Assembly (NCBI GenBank): GCA_040776905.1
Contig: JAXGZQ010000001.1
Location: 310,001-374,000, forward strand
Origin: SLHU01 sp009929975
GTDB lineage: Bacteria > Bacillota > Clostridia > Saccharofermentanales > UBA5734
Direction: 5' to 3'
Length of the DNA stretch: 64,000 bases
Shown here piece after piece: positions 7,870-16,624 of the stretch; within the stretch, counting starts at the first letter, position 1, and every line of letters begins with the position of its first letter. The notes under the pieces were generated by a model. It was not told where the DNA came from and did not search any database. It saw only the letters and a program-made list of their open reading frames with translations. A program made the translations under genes and the position numbers.

Positions 7870-7886
7870 TCAGTCCGCGTTCAACA
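7850..7886. repeat. 13-bp inverted repeat overlapping the rpmE promoter
   Basis: TGTTGAACGCGGA (7850-7862) and its exact complement TCCGCGTTCAACA (7874-7886) flank an 11-base spacer. The spacer carries most of the -35 box and one arm fills most of the promoter spacer. It could be a repressor site or the hairpin that ends the rho transcript; no T-run follows it. Confidence 0.7.
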
Positions 7887-7948
7887 GCGGGACCGGTTTT
7901 ACTGTTTCAGCCGGCATGGCCGGTCATACGTCCGGACCGCCGGGTAAT

Positions 7949-10249
7949 TTACCCGTTATAGCCGTTCTTATAGGATGACCCGTTCTGGCTGGGCCGGGTT
8001 CCCCTCATCGCGTCGAACACATTCTTGTCATTGAACGAGACATTGATCGATGAGATAAAATGTTCATTATTCTGTGTTTTCAGCAACAAATTGATAATGG
8101 CTTCAGTAACCGCCGATGTATCAAGCTGACTGAACGCCTTGCGGATTGTCCAGACCGCGTCAAGTTCCTTGCTGCTGAGCAGCAGTTCCTCACGGCGGGT
8201 CCCTGATTTATTGATGTCAATAGCCGGAAAAATCCTTTTTTCCGACAGTTTGCGATCCAGATAGACTTCCATGTTGCCGGTTCCTTTGAATTCCTCAAAG
8301 ATTACCTCATCCATTCGTGAGCCGGTTTCGATCAGAGACGTTGCGATGATCGTCAGGCTTCCGCCGTTCTCGATGTTTCGCGCCGCTCCGAAAAACCGTT
8401 TCGGACCATACAGGGCACCCGGATCAAGACCGCCGGACAAGGTTCGGCCTGTCGGGTTGATTGTCAGATTATAGGCACGGGCCAGGCGCGTCATGCTGTC
8501 GAGCAGGATCACGACATCTTGTCCGAGTTCAACCAGGCGCATCGAACGCTCCAGCACCAGTTCGGTTACCTTTGTGTGGTTTTCCGGTGTCTTATCGAAC
8601 GTTGAATAGACAACCTCGCCGTTGATTGACCGCTGCATATCCGTCACTTCTTCAGGCCGTTCATCAATCAGCAGGACGATCAACTTGGCTGCGGGATTGT
8701 TGATGCTGATCGCATTGGCGATTTTCTGGAGCAGAATTGTCTTACCGGCTTTCGGCGGCGATACGATCATTCCGCGCTGGCCTTTTCCGATTGGCGCGAC
8801 CAGATCGATAATTCTGGTCGAAAGTTCATTGCGCACACTTTCCAGAACAAGCCGTTCATCAGGATAGATTGGGGTCAGCCGGTCAAAGTGTGGACGCCGA
8901 ACCATTTTCTCGGGCGACATCCCATTGACTTCCTTGATATAAAGCAGGGCCTGGTAACGATCGGTATCCCGCTGTAATTTGACGGTCCCTGTGACATGAT
9001 CACCCTGGCGCAGACCAAAACGGCGAATATATTGGGGCGGTACGTAAATGTCTTTATTCCCCTGCAGATAATTGTCCCGGCGCAGAAAGCCGTAACCATC
9101 CTGCATGATCTCAAGAACCCCTGCCTGCTGTTCACCGGCTTCAACCTGGGGTCTCCTTGCGCGATTGGCGTCCTGGCCGTGCCCGTTCGGACGCGCTTCA
9201 CGCTGAATGGTCGCCGCCGCGTTTGCCGGTTCCGCAGAAGGGCGCTGCTGGTCACGGCTGGTCCGGTTCTGAAGTTGATCATCCGGCCGTGTCTCATCCA
9301 TCGGCTTATCCGACGCGGCTGTCGCCGCCTCCGGTGATGTTTCCTCACTCGCGGGGTCACGGCGCGGCTGAAAACGGATCACGTTTTCCTTCTCTTTTTT
9401 TTCGGGAATTGCTTTATTCGAAGCTGTGCTTTCAGCGGACGGTGACCGGCCATCGGACGATTCCGCTGAGATCCCGGCTGTTTCAGATGTGTCATTTCTA
9501 CCGGCGTCTGCCTGGCTGTTTTTTCTCTGGCTGCGGCCCGGGGCAGATGCCCGGCTGCTTTGCCGTTTATTCGACGGCGCTTTTCGCCGTCCGCTGTCTT
9601 TCACCGTTTTTGCTTCAGCGCCAGCCGGCTGAGCGTCTGTCTTTTTCGTTTCAGCTGCCGGTTCTTCGGCCTTGTCAGCGGTCTGCGCTTTGACTTCGCT
9701 TTCCGTCTGTACTGTGGTGGATGTCCGCGGATCACTGATCGCGGGATCTGTTGACAGCGGCTGTTCAGCCGCCGGTTCTTCTTGCTTGTCATCTGATGTG
9801 GCGCGCCGGCTGCGCGATGCCGATTTTGCACGGCTGGCCGCGGCACGTCCGGCAGCCGCTCTGGTTTTTGTTTTTTCACCGGTGGCGGTGGTTGATGCGG
9901 CAGATTGCGCTGACACCGCTTCATCTGAAGGGCCTGCGGCAGGATCAGAAACCGTCTCAAAGTCATTCTGACTGGCTGATGAGCGGGTTGTCCTGGTTTT
10001 TTTCTGCGTGCTTGAGCGGGGACGGCCGGGCTTTCTCTTCTTCGGGGCAGTCTGTTCATCAGACGGGCCGGCATCAGCGGAAGCGGCTGGCTGATCCGGC
10101 TGATCGGTTGATTTTTCAGCATCTTTGAGAATTTTGATCAGTTGAGTCCGCGTCATCGCGGAAGCCTCGTCCGCAGTCAGCAGACCAGCCAATTGCACGA
10201 CAACAACCAAATCATCTTTGGTCTTGCCGGCCGTCTTGAAAGAAGGCAT
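7949..10249 (-). CDS. rho: transcription termination factor Rho with a long disordered insert
   Basis: Rho is the hexameric RNA helicase that terminates transcription. The C-terminal half is canonical: an RNA-binding cold-shock-like domain from about 377 (GVLEIMQDGYGFLRRDNYLQGNKDIYVPP), Walker A PPKAGKT at about 498-504, Walker B VVILLDSMTRLARAYN, and the Q-loop segment SGGLDPGALYGPKRFFGAARN. Residues about 15-45 are a Rho_N-like helical segment. Residues about 46-376 are a low-complexity stretch rich in Ser, Ala, Arg, Lys, Asp and Glu. It includes KRKPGRPR at about 71-78, which resembles an AT-hook. At 766 residues it is far longer than B. subtilis or E. coli Rho (about 420). GAGGTGA precedes the ATG. 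Confidence 0.97.
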   Translation of the reverse strand: MPSFKTAGKTKDDLVVVVQLAGLLTADEASAMTRTQLIKILKDAEKSTDQPDQPAASADAGPSDEQTAPKKRKPGRPRSSTQKKTRTTRSSASQNDFETVSDPAAGPSDEAVSAQSAASTTATGEKTKTRAAAGRAAASRAKSASRSRRATSDDKQEEPAAEQPLSTDPAISDPRTSTTVQTESEVKAQTADKAEEPAAETKKTDAQPAGAEAKTVKDSGRRKAPSNKRQSSRASAPGRSQRKNSQADAGRNDTSETAGISAESSDGRSPSAESTASNKAIPEKKEKENVIRFQPRRDPASEETSPEAATAASDKPMDETRPDDQLQNRTSRDQQRPSAEPANAAATIQREARPNGHGQDANRARRPQVEAGEQQAGVLEIMQDGYGFLRRDNYLQGNKDIYVPPQYIRRFGLRQGDHVTGTVKLQRDTDRYQALLYIKEVNGMSPEKMVRRPHFDRLTPIYPDERLVLESVRNELSTRIIDLVAPIGKGQRGMIVSPPKAGKTILLQKIANAISINNPAAKLIVLLIDERPEEVTDMQRSINGEVVYSTFDKTPENHTKVTELVLERSMRLVELGQDVVILLDSMTRLARAYNLTINPTGRTLSGGLDPGALYGPKRFFGAARNIENGGSLTIIATSLIETGSRMDEVIFEEFKGTGNMEVYLDRKLSEKRIFPAIDINKSGTRREELLLSSKELDAVWTIRKAFSQLDTSAVTEAIINLLLKTQNNEHFISSINVSFNDKNVFDAMRGTRPSQNGSSYKNGYNG

Positions 10250-10398
10250 TCAATCACCTCGTAATATTCCGCCATCAGCGGTTGGTGTACATCACAAATA
10301 ACAGGGGCAATCCTTGTAACACAATAGACGAATACCTGGAACCGGGAAAAGAAAAATGCGATTCAAGCAAAGATGAAATGTCATCAAGAATTGATATA

Positions 10399-10427
10399 AT
10401 TATAGTCTCAGCATCATCCCGCGTCAA
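10399..10427 (-). promoter_or_regulatory. promoter of rho
   Basis: TTGACG and TATAAT with a 17-base spacer on the minus strand. This leaves a leader of about 140 bases before the rho ATG, long enough for autoregulation, but no specific element was identified there. Confidence 0.8.
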
Positions 10428-10540
10428 GCCGGAACGTCCAATCCGGTCGGCGTTTTCGCGTTTTTCGGTATCATTTTTACATTTGTGTCATTAATTGACA
10501 GTCAACCGGCCAATGATGACTGCCCGGCCGTCATGATGAT
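10428..10540. other. rho-mreB spacer
   Basis: With the rho leader and the mreB terminator this completes a 346-base stretch without genes (10250-10595). Apart from short GC-rich palindromic patches I see no gene or RNA in this part. Confidence 0.4.
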
Positions 10541-10568
10541 AAAAAACGCCCGGTCATGACCGGGCGTT
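10541..10568 (-). terminator. intrinsic terminator of mreB
   Basis: A perfect palindrome AACGCCCGGTCA / TGACCGGGCGTT (10545-10568) is followed on the minus strand by six T. It lies 28 bases after the mreB stop. Confidence 0.93.
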
Positions 10569-10595
10569 CATACAGATAACGATGAGGGAAGGCTG

Positions 10596-11606
10596 TCAGG
10601 CGTCACTCAAGGCCGCGAATTTATCCATCATTGTCAGCGCTTTGCCGGTACCGACCGCGACACAGGAAACAGCGTCTTCAGCGACAACGACATCGATGCC
10701 GACTTTTGCCGCAAGCATACGGTCAAGACCATACAGCAGAGCACCTCCGCCGGTCAGGACGATGCCGCGTTGGCTGATGTCAGCCATCAGTTCAGGCGGT
10801 GTTCTTTCCAGAACAGAGTGAACCGCTTCGAAAATCTGAGCAACCGGTTCCTCAAGGGCTTCCAGCATTTCAGTTGAAGAGACTGAGATGGTTGCCGGCA
10901 GTCCGGTAATCAGGTTGCGGCCGCGGACTTCCATCGTCAGTTCCTCATCACGCGGATAGGCACAACCGATGTTGATTTTCAGTTCTTCTGCTGTCCGGTC
11001 ACCAATCAGAATGTTATGCTTGCGTCTGACATGCTTGACAATCGCTTCATCAAAGCGGTCTCCCGCGACCTTCAGCGAATAGTCAACAACCGGCTGGCAT
11101 AGCGAGATGACCGCGATATCGGAAGTTCCGCCGCCGATATCAACAATCATGCTGCCGCAGGCCTTGGTGATGTCAATCCCGGCACCGATCGCAGCGGCGA
11201 TCGGTTCACGGATCAGGAAGACATCTTTCGCACCCGCGTGCTTGCAGGCATCTTCAACGGCCTTCTGTTCGACCGGCGTGATCACACTGGGGACACAGAC
11301 AACGATCGTCGGTTTGAAATACTTGGCACGCAGACCCCGGCTGACCCGGCCGATGAAGGCTTTGAGCATGACTTCGGTGACTTTGAAATCTGAAATCACA
11401 CCATCTCTCAGCGGCCGTATCGCGTCAACGATACCTGGTGTACGGCCCAGCATCAGGCTGGCGCTTTCACCGACGGCCAGCACTTTTCCCGACCGGGAAT
11501 TGATCGCGACAACTGAAGGTTCACTCAGAACAACGCCTTTTCCCTTAACATAAATCAACACCGTCGCTGTGCCGAGGTCGATTCCGATATCCATGCCCAA
11601 TCCCAT
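10596..11606 (-). CDS. mreB: rod-shape-determining protein MreB/Mbl (actin homologue)
   Basis: MreB forms membrane-bound filaments that direct lateral wall synthesis. The actin-type phosphate motif GIDLGTATVLIYVKGKGVVLSEPSVVA is at about 8-34, the second phosphate loop VDIGGGTSDIAVISL near 165, and the adenosine motif GIVLTGGGALLYGLD near 295. The 336-residue length is typical. It is a single gene with its own promoter and terminator, without mreC or mreD beside it. It may therefore be the Mbl-type paralogue; sequence alone does not decide. Confidence 0.94.
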   Translation of the reverse strand: MGLGMDIGIDLGTATVLIYVKGKGVVLSEPSVVAINSRSGKVLAVGESASLMLGRTPGIVDAIRPLRDGVISDFKVTEVMLKAFIGRVSRGLRAKYFKPTIVVCVPSVITPVEQKAVEDACKHAGAKDVFLIREPIAAAIGAGIDITKACGSMIVDIGGGTSDIAVISLCQPVVDYSLKVAGDRFDEAIVKHVRRKHNILIGDRTAEELKINIGCAYPRDEELTMEVRGRNLITGLPATISVSSTEMLEALEEPVAQIFEAVHSVLERTPPELMADISQRGIVLTGGGALLYGLDRMLAAKVGIDVVVAEDAVSCVAVGTGKALTMMDKFAALSDA

Positions 11607-11690
11607 TGCTTTACCTCACTGATTATCAAACTATCCAAGCCGGCCCGGTCCGTCTGAGTGACAGATCCGCTGCCGGCGATTGGCGGTTCT

Positions 11691-11718
11691 TTGTTTACAT
11701 GCTTTTCAATGATACAAT
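11691..11718 (+). promoter_or_regulatory. putative promoter of the traX-like gene
   Basis: TTGTTT and TACAAT with a 16-base spacer on the plus strand. It overlaps the divergent mreB promoter, so the two may compete. Confidence 0.5.
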
Positions 11719-11737
11719 AGGAAAAGCAGATAATCAA
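11709..11737 (-). promoter_or_regulatory. putative promoter of mreB
   Basis: TTGATT and TATCAT with a 17-base spacer on the minus strand, about 100 bases upstream of mreB. Confidence 0.6.
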
Positions 11738-11776
11738 TGAAAACCTGCAAATTTCCACCCTGCCAAGAGGATCATG

Positions 11777-12598
11777 ATGCTCAAATTACTGGCCTGTCTG
11801 TTCATGCTGATCGACCACATCGGATATTACTGGCAGCCATGGCTGCCGGACGGGCTGGCTTCCTCCATGCGGATTGTCGGCCGTCTTGCTTTCCCTGTTT
11901 TCGCGTTTGGTATCGCGCACGGCTATCTTCGCACCCGTAATCCCCTGATTTATTTCATCAGAATGTCAGTTTTCGCGATCATCACGGAATTCCTGCTGCG
12001 CACGACTTATGCCTGGGCTGGACTTCTCTGGTCGGGCAGCAATGTTCTGGTCACATTCGCCCTGGCCATTGTCATGATCAGCGGCTGGCGGCTGGCCTCC
12101 CGTTCCAGCCTTGATGTCATCGGCGGTCTGCGGCCGCTCCCTTCAGGCAATCATGCGCGGGATGACAATCCACACTTCCATGTCCGGCTCAGCCCGGGCG
12201 GGATTGAAATGGACCGGCGGATCGCGCTGCCTCTGGGAATCCTGTTCATCCTGCTGCCGATGCTGCTCGCGATCTGGCTGCGGCCGGATTACGGGCTATA
12301 TGGCCTGGTCACGGTTCTTGTCTTCTACATCGTCCGTGAACAGACTGCGCCTGAACGACTGTACCGGCGGTCCTTGCAGGCCTTTATTGTTGTCAATGCC
12401 GTCTTCTTGCCGTACCGGATTTTCATTGAGCAGGTTCCGGTCGACTGGGCGATTCTTCAGACATTTTCCATCGCCGCGGTATTAATCTGCGAACAGATCC
12501 AAGACAGCCGTCCTCCCCGCCGATGGACCAAATATCTTTTCTATTTATTTTATCCGCTGCACATCATTCTGCTGATCGTCATCCGTCAGTCGTTCTGA
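11777..12598 (+). CDS. TraX family membrane protein
   Basis: The sequence MLKLLACLFMLIDHIGYYW...MRIVGRLAFPVFAFGIAHGYLRT matches the TraX family. These are polytopic proteins named after the F-pilin acetylase and also found widely on Firmicutes chromosomes. About seven or eight hydrophobic segments span the 273 residues. The ATG at 11777 is 5 bases from AGAGGA; an ATG one codon earlier is possible. The chromosomal substrate is unknown. It is transcribed divergently from mreB, and no pilus or conjugation genes are nearby, so a surface-polymer acyltransferase role is only a guess. Confidence 0.85.
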   Translation: MLKLLACLFMLIDHIGYYWQPWLPDGLASSMRIVGRLAFPVFAFGIAHGYLRTRNPLIYFIRMSVFAIITEFLLRTTYAWAGLLWSGSNVLVTFALAIVMISGWRLASRSSLDVIGGLRPLPSGNHARDDNPHFHVRLSPGGIEMDRRIALPLGILFILLPMLLAIWLRPDYGLYGLVTVLVFYIVREQTAPERLYRRSLQAFIVVNAVFLPYRIFIEQVPVDWAILQTFSIAAVLICEQIQDSRPPRRWTKYLFYLFYPLHIILLIVIRQSF

Positions 12599-12624
12599 AA
12601 CAGATCAAACCGATGAACAAGGGG

Positions 12625-12640
12625 CGGTTCCGTTGAACCG
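12625..12640 (+). terminator. weak hairpin after the traX-like gene
   Basis: CGGTTC, a CGTT loop and GAACCG form a 6-bp hairpin followed by an AT-rich tail with only three consecutive T. A second imperfect hairpin (CCAGCCC / GGGTTGG) lies around 12653-12678. Termination here is uncertain. Confidence 0.35.
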
Positions 12641-12747
12641 ATTATGATTTGGCCAGCCCTTCCGTCCTATCGGGTTGGAAACGTGCATTATGAAGGGTAA
12701 TCTGCTAAAATTAACCGTCATAAACCATACGAAGTGAGGAGATCATC

Positions 12748-15216
12748 ATGGCCTATTCAGCCGCTGTCGACCGCAAATGGCAAGATTATTGGGAAGACAC
12801 CAAACAACACCGGTTCAGTCAGGATCGCATCGACCGCAAACTTTATGTTCTGGAAATGTTCTCATACCCCTCTGCCGCCAACTTGCATGTAGGACATTGG
12901 TATAACTACGCGCTGGCCGATTCATGGGCCCGTATGAAAAAAATGCAGGGTTATGAAATCTTTCAGCCCATGGGATTTGACGCCTTTGGACTTCCGGCGG
13001 AAAACTACGCGATCAGAACCGGGATCCATCCCCAGGACAGTACACTGAGCAATATCAAGACCATGCGCAAACAACTCAGTGAGATGGGTGGCATGTTCGA
13101 TTGGGACGCCGAGCTGGCGACCTGCCTGCCGGACTATTACCGCTGGAATCAGTGGCTGTTTTTACAGCTGTACCATAAGGGACTGGCGTATCGCAAAAAC
13201 GCTCCGGTCAACTGGTGCCCGCAATGCCAGACCGTTCTGGCCAATGAACAGGTCGTTGAAGGATCCTGTGAACGCTGCCACACCGATGTGGTCCGCAAGA
13301 ATCTGACGCAGTGGTTTTTCCGGATCACCGATTATGCCCAGGAACTCCTGGATGGTCTGGACCAGCTTGACTGGCCGGAAAAAACCAAGAAAATCCAGAT
13401 CAACTGGATCGGACGGTCGGAAGGCGCTGAAATTGTATTCGGTGCGCAAAAAAACGGTCAGCCTGTCATCGATGAATCCGGACAGACGATCCAACTCCCT
13501 GTTTTTACGACCAGAGCCGACACCCTGATGGGTGTCACCTATGTTGTTGTCGCGCCTGAAAGTGATGTCTGCCGGCTGCTGACAACGGATGAGCGGCGAA
13601 ATGAGGTTGAGCAGTATCAGTCGACAACTTCACGTGTCTCCGATATCGACCGCATGTCATCCGTCAGGGAAAAAACCGGTGTGTTTACCGGGTCATATGC
13701 CATTCATCCACTCACCGGTGAGAAACTGCCGATCTGGACTTCTGATTATGTCATCGCCGGTTATGGAACAGGGGTTGTCATGGCTGTGCCGGCACATGAC
13801 GAGCGTGATTTTGAGTTTGCCACACAGTTTGATCTGCCCATCCGGCGTGTGATTCGTTCAGCCGATCAATCGGCTGATGATCTGCCGTTTACCGATAAAG
13901 GGATTTTGACAGACAGCGGCCGGTTCAGTGAGATGACATCCGACGAGGCAATCAATGCGATGCTGGCTGAACTCGAACCTGAAGGCCGTGGCCAGCTCCG
14001 CGTCAATTACCGGCTGCGAGACTGGCTGGTATCGCGGCAGCGTTATTGGGGCACTCCCATCCCGATTGTCTACTGCCAGTCATGCGGAACCGTTCCGGTC
14101 CCGGAAGATCAGCTGCCGGTTCGTCTGCCCTACAATGTCGAGTTTACGCCCGATGGTGAATCGCCGTTGAAAAAATGTACGGAATTCATCGAGACGGTCT
14201 GCCCGCATTGCGGGGGTCCGGCAACACGTGATGCCGATACACTGGACACATTTGTCTGCTCATCCTGGTACCAGTTCCGCTATACCGACAACCGTAATGA
14301 CCGGGAAGCATTCAGCCGCGATATCGTTGACCGGATGTGCCCGGTTGACAAATACGTCGGCGGCGCTGAACACGCGGCCATGCATCTGCTGTATGCCCGC
14401 TTTATCACCAAAGCACTGCGGGACATGGGATATCTGGGTTTTGACGAACCGTTCAAGTCACTGGTCCATCAGGGAACCATCCTGGGAGCCGACGGCCAGA
14501 AGATGTCGAAGTCACGTGGCAATACCATTTCACCTGACAGTTATGTCAGCCAGTACGGATCCGATGTTTTCCGTCTCTATCTGGCATTCGGGTTCGCCTA
14601 CACCGAGGGAGGCCCCTGGAGCGATGACGGAGTCCGGGCTATCGCCAAATTTGTCAGCCGGATCGATCGTCTGGTCGATGACTACCGCGAAACACCCGCC
14701 GGGCGCTGGCAGATCGGCACAGACAGTGAGCGTGAACTTCAGTACGCTCGCCATCATGCGATCAAGGCCGTTACCATCGATGCCGAAAAGTTTCAGTTCA
14801 ATACATCCGTATCCCGAATGATGGAACTGCTCAACGCGCTGAACCACGCGACGGCTCAGAAGCAGCCGCCGCAGCCTGAACTGGTCCGTGATGTCATTGA
14901 GGACCTGATTCGGCTGATCGCGCCGTTCGCCCCTCATTTCGCGGAAGAAATGTGGGAGAAAATGGGACATCAGCCCTCCATATTCCATGAGATGTGGCCA
15001 AAATTTGATGAACAGGCACTGGTACGGGAGCGAGTTGAAATTGCCGTTCAGGTCAACGGTACCATCAAGTTCCGTATGGAGATCTCCCCGTCTGATGACC
15101 GCAAACAGATTGAAACAGCTGTCATGGCGGATCCGCGTACAGAGCCGGCGCTGGAAAGCCGAACCGTCCGCCGCGTGATTGTCGTTCCGGGACGCCTGGT
15201 CAACCTGGTCGTTTAG
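12748..15216 (+). CDS. leuS: leucyl-tRNA synthetase
   Basis: LeuRS charges tRNA-Leu and edits mischarged tRNA. The class I HIGH motif is HVGH at 47-50 and KMSKS is at 585-589 (GQKMSKSRGNTI). Between them lie a zinc-ribbon-like CPQC...CERC and the CP1 editing domain (about 220-400, with TTRADTLMGVTYVVVAPE and the GYGTGVVMAVPAHDERD loop). The 822-residue length is normal. GAGGAG precedes the ATG. No convincing T-box leader was found in the 149 bases upstream. Confidence 0.98.
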   Translation: MAYSAAVDRKWQDYWEDTKQHRFSQDRIDRKLYVLEMFSYPSAANLHVGHWYNYALADSWARMKKMQGYEIFQPMGFDAFGLPAENYAIRTGIHPQDSTLSNIKTMRKQLSEMGGMFDWDAELATCLPDYYRWNQWLFLQLYHKGLAYRKNAPVNWCPQCQTVLANEQVVEGSCERCHTDVVRKNLTQWFFRITDYAQELLDGLDQLDWPEKTKKIQINWIGRSEGAEIVFGAQKNGQPVIDESGQTIQLPVFTTRADTLMGVTYVVVAPESDVCRLLTTDERRNEVEQYQSTTSRVSDIDRMSSVREKTGVFTGSYAIHPLTGEKLPIWTSDYVIAGYGTGVVMAVPAHDERDFEFATQFDLPIRRVIRSADQSADDLPFTDKGILTDSGRFSEMTSDEAINAMLAELEPEGRGQLRVNYRLRDWLVSRQRYWGTPIPIVYCQSCGTVPVPEDQLPVRLPYNVEFTPDGESPLKKCTEFIETVCPHCGGPATRDADTLDTFVCSSWYQFRYTDNRNDREAFSRDIVDRMCPVDKYVGGAEHAAMHLLYARFITKALRDMGYLGFDEPFKSLVHQGTILGADGQKMSKSRGNTISPDSYVSQYGSDVFRLYLAFGFAYTEGGPWSDDGVRAIAKFVSRIDRLVDDYRETPAGRWQIGTDSERELQYARHHAIKAVTIDAEKFQFNTSVSRMMELLNALNHATAQKQPPQPELVRDVIEDLIRLIAPFAPHFAEEMWEKMGHQPSIFHEMWPKFDEQALVRERVEIAVQVNGTIKFRMEISPSDDRKQIETAVMADPRTEPALESRTVRRVIVVPGRLVNLVV

Positions 15217-15318
15217 CCTTCCCGACCACCGGCTGCTGGCCGTCGTTCCGATTGATTGTGCATCATCCGCCGCTGGCTGGCCGCACCTGCCAAACAGCAA
15301 ACCTCAAAGGAGAACAGC

Positions 15319-16209
15319 ATGGAGAAAAGGAAACGCTTCGGACGCTCAGACGGCCGGTACCTGAAAAATATTGATCCGTTCATGCGCTTTTTGCCGTTCA
15401 TCATGAAAGGACGAAATGAAGCAGCTGTCTATTTCACTCAGGAAATCGATGTGACTGACCTGAAAGAATGGCTCAATCGTCGCAACCGGGAAGACGGTGC
15501 CGATAAAAGCACGGCCGCGACGATTTTTCATGCCGTCATGGCTGCGCTGGTCAAGACCGTTGTCGAGCGGCCCCAGATGAATCGCTTCATTGTCGGCCGC
15601 CGCGTCTATCAGCGCTACCAGTTCAGCGTGGCCTTTGTCGTCAAGAGTGAGTTCCGTGACGATGCCAAGGAAGAGATCGTGATCATGAAGTTTGATGAAA
15701 ACGACACCTTCACTTCGGTCAGTGAGAAAATCAGGAATGAAGTCCATCAGGTTCGCGTCGCGGCGAAGGAAAATGAAGACAAGCGGCACGGCGCGGTCAA
15801 TTGGCTCAATTATCTGATGAATCTGCCCCGTTTTCTGTTGAGTGGACTGGTCCGCCTGCTGACCTGGGTTGATTATCACGGCTGGCTGCCCCGCTTTGTC
15901 ATCGAAGCCGATCCGATGCACTCGAGCATCTTCATGTCGAATCTGGCCAGTATCCAGGTAGATGCACCTTATCATCATCTCTATGAATGGGGGACGACGT
16001 CCGTCTTCATGACGATGGGAGTGACCAAAAAACTGCCGCAGGTCATGAAAGATGGTCAGATCACGATTCGCGACATGATGAATTTCGCCTTTACCGTTGA
16101 TGAACGGATCAGCGACGGTTTTTATTATGCCCGTTCAATCCGCCGCTTCAAGCAGCTGCTGGAACATCCGGACCAGCTCGATAAACCGTCGAAACCCGGG
16201 GCGATCTGA
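15319..16209 (+). CDS. E2-like / chloramphenicol-acetyltransferase-fold protein without lipoyl domain
   Basis: The 296-residue protein resembles the catalytic domain of 2-oxoacid dehydrogenase E2 acyltransferases (AATIFHAVMAALVKTVVERPQMNRFI, and the C-terminal FAFTVDERISDGFYYARSIRRF). There is no lipoyl or peripheral-subunit-binding domain, and no E1 or E3 gene is nearby. In the E2 active site the motif is DHRxxDG; here it is DERISDG (261-267), so the catalytic histidine position is Glu262. It is therefore probably not a conventional acyltransferase. The start at 15319 is set by AAAGGAGA. Two basic, hydrophobic segments near 170-200 may contact the membrane. Confidence 0.75.
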   Translation: MEKRKRFGRSDGRYLKNIDPFMRFLPFIMKGRNEAAVYFTQEIDVTDLKEWLNRRNREDGADKSTAATIFHAVMAALVKTVVERPQMNRFIVGRRVYQRYQFSVAFVVKSEFRDDAKEEIVIMKFDENDTFTSVSEKIRNEVHQVRVAAKENEDKRHGAVNWLNYLMNLPRFLLSGLVRLLTWVDYHGWLPRFVIEADPMHSSIFMSNLASIQVDAPYHHLYEWGTTSVFMTMGVTKKLPQVMKDGQITIRDMMNFAFTVDERISDGFYYARSIRRFKQLLEHPDQLDKPSKPGAI

Positions 16210-16264
16210 TGGCGGATGGTCGTTGCCTGATCATGAACAAATTCTGAACAGCGTCGTGCGGTCA

Positions 16265-16293
16265 TTGCCAGGTTGTTTATAATGGTGTATCAT
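16265..16293 (+). promoter_or_regulatory. putative promoter of the DUF1858 gene
   Basis: TTGCCA and TATCAT are 17 bases apart on the plus strand, about 90 bases before the DUF1858 start. Confidence 0.55.
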
Positions 16294-16381
16294 GATTTGT
16301 GATGTCTGCCCTGATGCCAAGGCTCAGCCACAGACAGATGAACCGCTTTGAACTGATAAATAATTGATGGAGGATACTGAT

Positions 16382-16603
16382 ATGACCATTACAAAAGATA
16401 TGTATATCGCGGAGGTGCTCAATGATCACCGTGATACCGTGCCGATTTTCTTCCGTAACGGCCTTCACTGCATCGGCTGCGTGATGGCTTCCGGAGAAAC
16501 CATTGAAGAAGCTTGTCTGGTTCACGGTCTCAACTGTGATCAGCTGCTGACAGAACTGAATGACTTCATCGCCGATCAGGCTGATGTTCAGGCTGAAGCC
16601 TGA
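16382..16603 (+). CDS. DUF1858 domain protein
   Basis: The 73-residue protein ITKDMYIAEVLNDHRDTVPIFFRNGLHCIGCVMASGETIEEACLVHGLNCDQLLTELNDFI is a complete DUF1858 domain. The conserved HCIGC places a CxxC pair at the start of a helix, as in hybrid-cluster-protein-associated and ScdA/RIC-type N-terminal domains. A metal- or redox-related role is plausible but unproven. The start is chosen at 16382 because GGAGGA lies 7-8 bases upstream. A strong terminator follows directly, so it is monocistronic. Confidence 0.88.
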   Translation: MTITKDMYIAEVLNDHRDTVPIFFRNGLHCIGCVMASGETIEEACLVHGLNCDQLLTELNDFIADQADVQAEA

Positions 16604-16624
16604 TCGCATTCACAAGAAACATGA

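Noticed and set aside
9001..10130. long plus-strand and alternative-frame ORFs across the rho insert
   Set aside because: They are explained by the low-complexity composition of the rho insert and have no ribosome binding sites or recognisable products.
11777..12598. TraX as evidence of a conjugative element
   Set aside because: No relaxase, type IV secretion or pilin genes are nearby, and chromosomal TraX-family proteins are common in Firmicutes.
12613..12634. T-box-like motif (AACAAGGGGCGG) upstream of leuS
   Set aside because: It resembles the T-box antiterminator core with one insertion and two changes, but only about 15 bases separate it from the preceding stop codon. There is no room for a specifier stem and the sequence is explained by a simple hairpin.
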